The translations under genes were made by a program, and so were the position numbers. Below are positions 61,964 to 64,000 of a DNA stretch of 64,000 nucleotides, piece by piece. The stretch spans positions 620,001 to 684,000 of the forward strand of contig NC_012590.1 in the NCBI RefSeq assembly GCF_000022905.1, given 5' to 3'. Every line of letters begins with the position of its first letter. The stretch's first letter is position 1. The notes beneath the pieces were generated by a model, which worked only from the letters and a program-made list of their open reading frames with translations, searched no databases and was not told the origin of the DNA. This DNA comes from Corynebacterium aurimucosum ATCC 700975. GTDB lineage: Bacteria > Actinomycetota > Actinomycetes > Mycobacteriales > Mycobacteriaceae.

Positions 61964-62410
61964 CTAGTCCTCATCGCTCCACGGCACATACCCGAAGGCC
62001 TTCAGCGCGGTCTCGAACCCACGTTTCATGGTGGTTAACTCTTCCTCGCTGAACTCATAGGTGCGCAGGCGCGCCGGGCCAGTGAGGGGGACGTGGAGCA
62101 GGAAGCGACGGCCTTCCTCTGTGATGCTGCACAGGCGGCGGCGCAGGTCCTCCGGATCGTCATCGATGGAAATGAGCTCGTCACGCACTAGGCGCTTGAC
62201 CGCCTGCCCGATGGTGGCGGGCTGCCATCCCAGCTCCTTGCGCAGTTGCAGGATGGGAATGGGGCTCTTCTTATCAATGAGCCGGAGGAGCGAAAGATGT
62301 GAACCGGTGATACCGTATTCGCGGCGTGCTTCGGTATCGAATCGCGCGCGGGCACGCTCGAAGCGGCGGTATTCCGCGATGGTCTCATCGATGAGGTCAA
62401 AATCCGTCAC
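61964..62410 (-). CDS. MarR family transcriptional regulator
   Basis: 148 residues from GTG at 62410; an ATG at 62473 would add 21 residues. Winged helix: YGITGSHLSLLRLIDKKSPIPILQLRKELGWQPATIGQAVKRLVRDELISIDDDPEDLRRRLCSITEEGRRF. It is convergent with the M20 gene and near the MmcQ-like gene upstream. Ligand and targets not recognisable; its start lies 55 bp from the MmcQ gene stop, so it may form a short operon with it. Confidence 0.85.
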   Translation of the reverse strand: MTDFDLIDETIAEYRRFERARARFDTEARREYGITGSHLSLLRLIDKKSPIPILQLRKELGWQPATIGQAVKRLVRDELISIDDDPEDLRRRLCSITEEGRRFLLHVPLTGPARLRTYEFSEEELTTMKRGFETALKAFGYVPWSDED

Positions 62411-62465
62411 ATGCTCAAGCCTAAGAGCTCCGGGCTGGTGTCCGCAAATGTTTACAGCGGAAATC

Positions 62466-62846
62466 CTAGCCAAAAGTGGACGGATCGATGGGGCGTTGCG
62501 AACGGGGGAGTTTTTCTACTACGAGGCGGTAGGAATCCGTCACGAGTTCGGCCAGAAGTTCCGAGGTCAGCTGGGGATCTGGGTGCACCGACACCCAATG
62601 CCGCTTATTCATGTGGTAGCCGGGCGTGATGAAGGAGTGCTCGCTACGCAGCGCCTCGGCATCCAGAGGTTCGGCTTTGAGAATGGCTTGGTGCTTGCCA
62701 GTGACTGCGGTGAGGAGAAGGAAAACCTTACCGCGCACCTTAAACACGTCCCAGTCTGGTCCAAACGGATGCGTCAGCGCGGCGCCGGGGAGTTCCATGG
62801 CGCGGTCGGTGGCGCAGGCGTGGAGGTCTAGGACTGCGGTGTTCAT
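62466..62846 (-). CDS. MmcQ/YjbR family protein
   Basis: 126 residues from MNTAVLDLHACATDR. Family pattern: ALTHPFGPDWDVFKVRGKVFLLL, LKAEPLDAEALRSEHSFITPGYHMNKRHWVSVHPD. These are small CyaY-like-fold DNA-binding or uncharacterised proteins. A start 30 residues further upstream has no support. Followed within 60 nt by the MarR gene. Confidence 0.88.
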   Translation of the reverse strand: MNTAVLDLHACATDRAMELPGAALTHPFGPDWDVFKVRGKVFLLLTAVTGKHQAILKAEPLDAEALRSEHSFITPGYHMNKRHWVSVHPDPQLTSELLAELVTDSYRLVVEKLPRSQRPIDPSTFG

Positions 62847-62869
62847 GAGGTCCACACTAGGTGAAAACA

Positions 62870-62914
62870 CCGCTGGGCCCCTTTCCCGATTCCTCGGAAT
62901 AAGGGGCCCAGCGG
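62870..62914 (-). terminator. Terminator after the enoyl-CoA hydratase gene
   Basis: Perfect 14-bp stem CCGCTGGGCCCCTT / AAGGGGCCCAGCGG with a 17-nt loop, T run on the minus strand. It is 155 bp beyond the enoyl-CoA hydratase stop and just before the MmcQ gene promoter region. Confidence 0.75.
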
Positions 62915-63068
62915 CGTCTCTATCAAGTCCCTCCAATTATCAGCTACTGGCCGCCCTCTGGAGGGTGAGGGGTTCTCTCTCTCGCATGCGCTCTCTCAAA
63001 CGCACAACACTGAGTATGGAGGCTAACGCTGGCACCGCCATGAACTCTTCCTGGCAGTTTTCTGCTAG

Positions 63069-63881
63069 TCACAATTCCTGCTTATTAAAGCGCGCGGGGC
63101 GCTTTTCCAGAAAGGCCATGACGCCTTCCTTGTGCCCAGCAGAATCCATTTGCGCGTACTGCGTGGGCTCTTCCCAGGAAAGCTGTTGCTCTAGCTGGCC
63201 CAGGGCCGTGCGGTTGATGGCCTCCTTGGCCTTAGCAAGGGCATCGCGCGGCGCGATATGCAGGCGCTGTACTAACTGCAGGGCGGCGGCCAAGGCCTGG
63301 CCTCGGGGTGCACTCTTGGCCACGAGCCTTGCAGCCTCCGCTTCCGCGACGCCGAGCTTGTCTTGCAGCAGCGCTAATGCAAGGGCGCGGTGGCGCCCCA
63401 CGGAGGCGAGGGCGGTGAGGCTCACGCCGCCGTCGGGGATGAGGCCAATCTTGCCGAAAGGCAGCGTGAAATAGGATTCCCCGCCGGCCACGATGAGGTC
63501 GCAGGCGAAGGCTAGCGAGGCACCTGCCCCCGCGGCTGCACCTTCGACCGCAGCGATGACTGGGATCTCTGCGGCCTGGATTTCGGTGACGAGCGCGTTG
63601 AGCTGGGGCAGCATGGTCGACTCGGCAGGGTTGGGCGCTTCGCCCGCAGCCTGCGCGGCGGCAGCTGCCTGCGCTGCCGCAACGATGTCCGCGCCGGCGC
63701 AGAACGCGGTTTCATCGCCGGTGATGATGAGGGCGCGGATGGCGGGGTCAGAGGAAGCGTCGGCAAGCGCGGCGGAGAGCGCTTCGCAGTGTTCCTTGGC
63801 AATAGCGTTGCGCCGAGCGGAGTTGTTGATCTGGGCAATGAGGGCGGAGCCTTCGCGGTGGATGAGGATGGCGTCGGTCAT
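63069..63881 (-). CDS. Enoyl-CoA hydratase/isomerase family protein
   Basis: 270 residues. Crotonase fold: oxyanion-hole motif DETAFCAGADIVAAAQAA; VIAAVEGAAAGAGASLAFACDLIVAG; LPFGKIGLIPDGGVSLTALASVGRHRAL. The Ala/Gly-rich AAAAGAGASLA positions differ from the usual GGG-E; a catalytic Glu is not obvious, so it may catalyse an isomerisation or another crotonase reaction. Starts 3 bp after the upstream nitronate-monooxygenase-like stop, so it is in an operon with that gene. Confidence 0.85.
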   Translation of the reverse strand: MTDAILIHREGSALIAQINNSARRNAIAKEHCEALSAALADASSDPAIRALIITGDETAFCAGADIVAAAQAAAAAQAAGEAPNPAESTMLPQLNALVTEIQAAEIPVIAAVEGAAAGAGASLAFACDLIVAGGESYFTLPFGKIGLIPDGGVSLTALASVGRHRALALALLQDKLGVAEAEAARLVAKSAPRGQALAAALQLVQRLHIAPRDALAKAKEAINRTALGQLEQQLSWEEPTQYAQMDSAGHKEGVMAFLEKRPARFNKQEL

Positions 63882-63884
63882 GGA

Positions 63885-64000
63885 TTAGTCCTTAACAAGC
63901 TCAGTGAGAGAGGAAATGATGCGCGCGGCATCGGCGGAAATGCGAGAGACGATCTCAGAACACGGAGCGACATCGTGGATAAGCCCCTGCGAAGTACCGC
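63885..64000 (-). CDS. Nitronate monooxygenase-like protein, 3' end only
   Basis: Last 37 residues (GTSQGLIHDVAPCSEIVSRISADAARIISSLTELVKD). The G-x-x-x-GLIHDV and SEIV pattern matches the C-terminus of nitronate monooxygenase/2-nitropropane dioxygenase-type flavoproteins. The rest lies beyond the window edge. It precedes the enoyl-CoA hydratase gene closely, so both are probably in one catabolic operon. Family call is tentative from 37 residues. Confidence 0.5.
   Translation of the reverse strand, partial: GTSQGLIHDVAPCSEIVSRISADAARIISSLTELVKD

Overview
The window is a GC-rich actinobacterial chromosome segment, almost certainly from a Corynebacterium. Supporting signs are an antigen-85-like mycolyltransferase/esterase (52764-53921), purK-purE next to a small PH-domain membrane protein, a GlxR/CRP-like half-palindrome before arcA, and many short secreted proteins with MKRI/MTKRRR-type signal peptides. 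No rRNA, tRNA, prophage or CRISPR array was seen. The species assignment is inference; no search was run.

Layout. 0-5 kb: PH-domain protein, acetolactate decarboxylase, purKE, ribokinase, DUF218 protein, an NPF/EP-repeat membrane protein. 5-8.2 kb: RNase H-like fusion, ECF sigma factor with a membrane-anchored partner, TetR regulator. 8.3-14.5 kb: fatty-acid beta-oxidation (acyl-CoA dehydrogenase, 3-hydroxyacyl-CoA dehydrogenase/enoyl-CoA hydratase fusion, frameshifted thiolase), with an AT-richer AbiEi/DUF559-type gene between repeats. 14.7-21.8 kb: 5-oxoproline (PxpA, PxpB-C) cluster with an NRAMP-like permease, a YcsI/DUF1445 protein, a biotin carboxylase-BCCP protein and a GntR regulator; the two outward transcription units share an ATTGTT-AACAA operator. 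22-24.8 kb: two secreted proteins followed by a class E/F-like sortase. 24.9-28.9 kb: accessory genes, including a twice-frameshifted DUF2891 gene, a RelA/SpoT-domain protein with a small partner ORF, DUF2200 and a DUF4143 ATPase.

29.0-31.5 kb holds an operon of three secreted proteins that share one cysteine-bracketed beta-rich domain. A fourth, larger paralogue lies at 54.1-55.5 kb. Both loci carry the same motif (21 of 22 bases identical, plus an ACCC...GGGT inverted repeat) upstream of the start codon. The domain resembles aerolysin/ETX-MTX2 pore-forming folds in pattern. This is the most interesting candidate system in the window. 31.7-34.3 kb is arginine deiminase with a HAAAP permease. 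34.7-39.2 kb is accessory: a frameshifted ATPase behind 9-bp tandem repeats, an ASCH protein, a GNAT and a DUF262/DUF1524 protein. 39.4-44.6 kb is a sialic acid catabolic island (nanA-nanK-nanE, GntR regulator, SSS-family transporter) with a shared operator at both promoters. 45.1-49.1 kb is a glycine betaine-type ABC importer with two tandem binding proteins. 49.4-64 kb: homocysteine methyltransferase, gluconate kinase and permease, mycolyltransferase, the fourth secreted paralogue, a truncated CDF-like transporter, a PucR-linked MFS/amidohydrolase/M20 hydrolase cluster, MarR, MmcQ-like, enoyl-CoA hydratase and the end of a nitronate monooxygenase-like gene.

Four single-base indels, all in homopolymer runs, break three otherwise intact genes (thiolase, DUF2891, ATPase). 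They may be real decay or residual base-calling errors, so those genes should not be called dead without checking.
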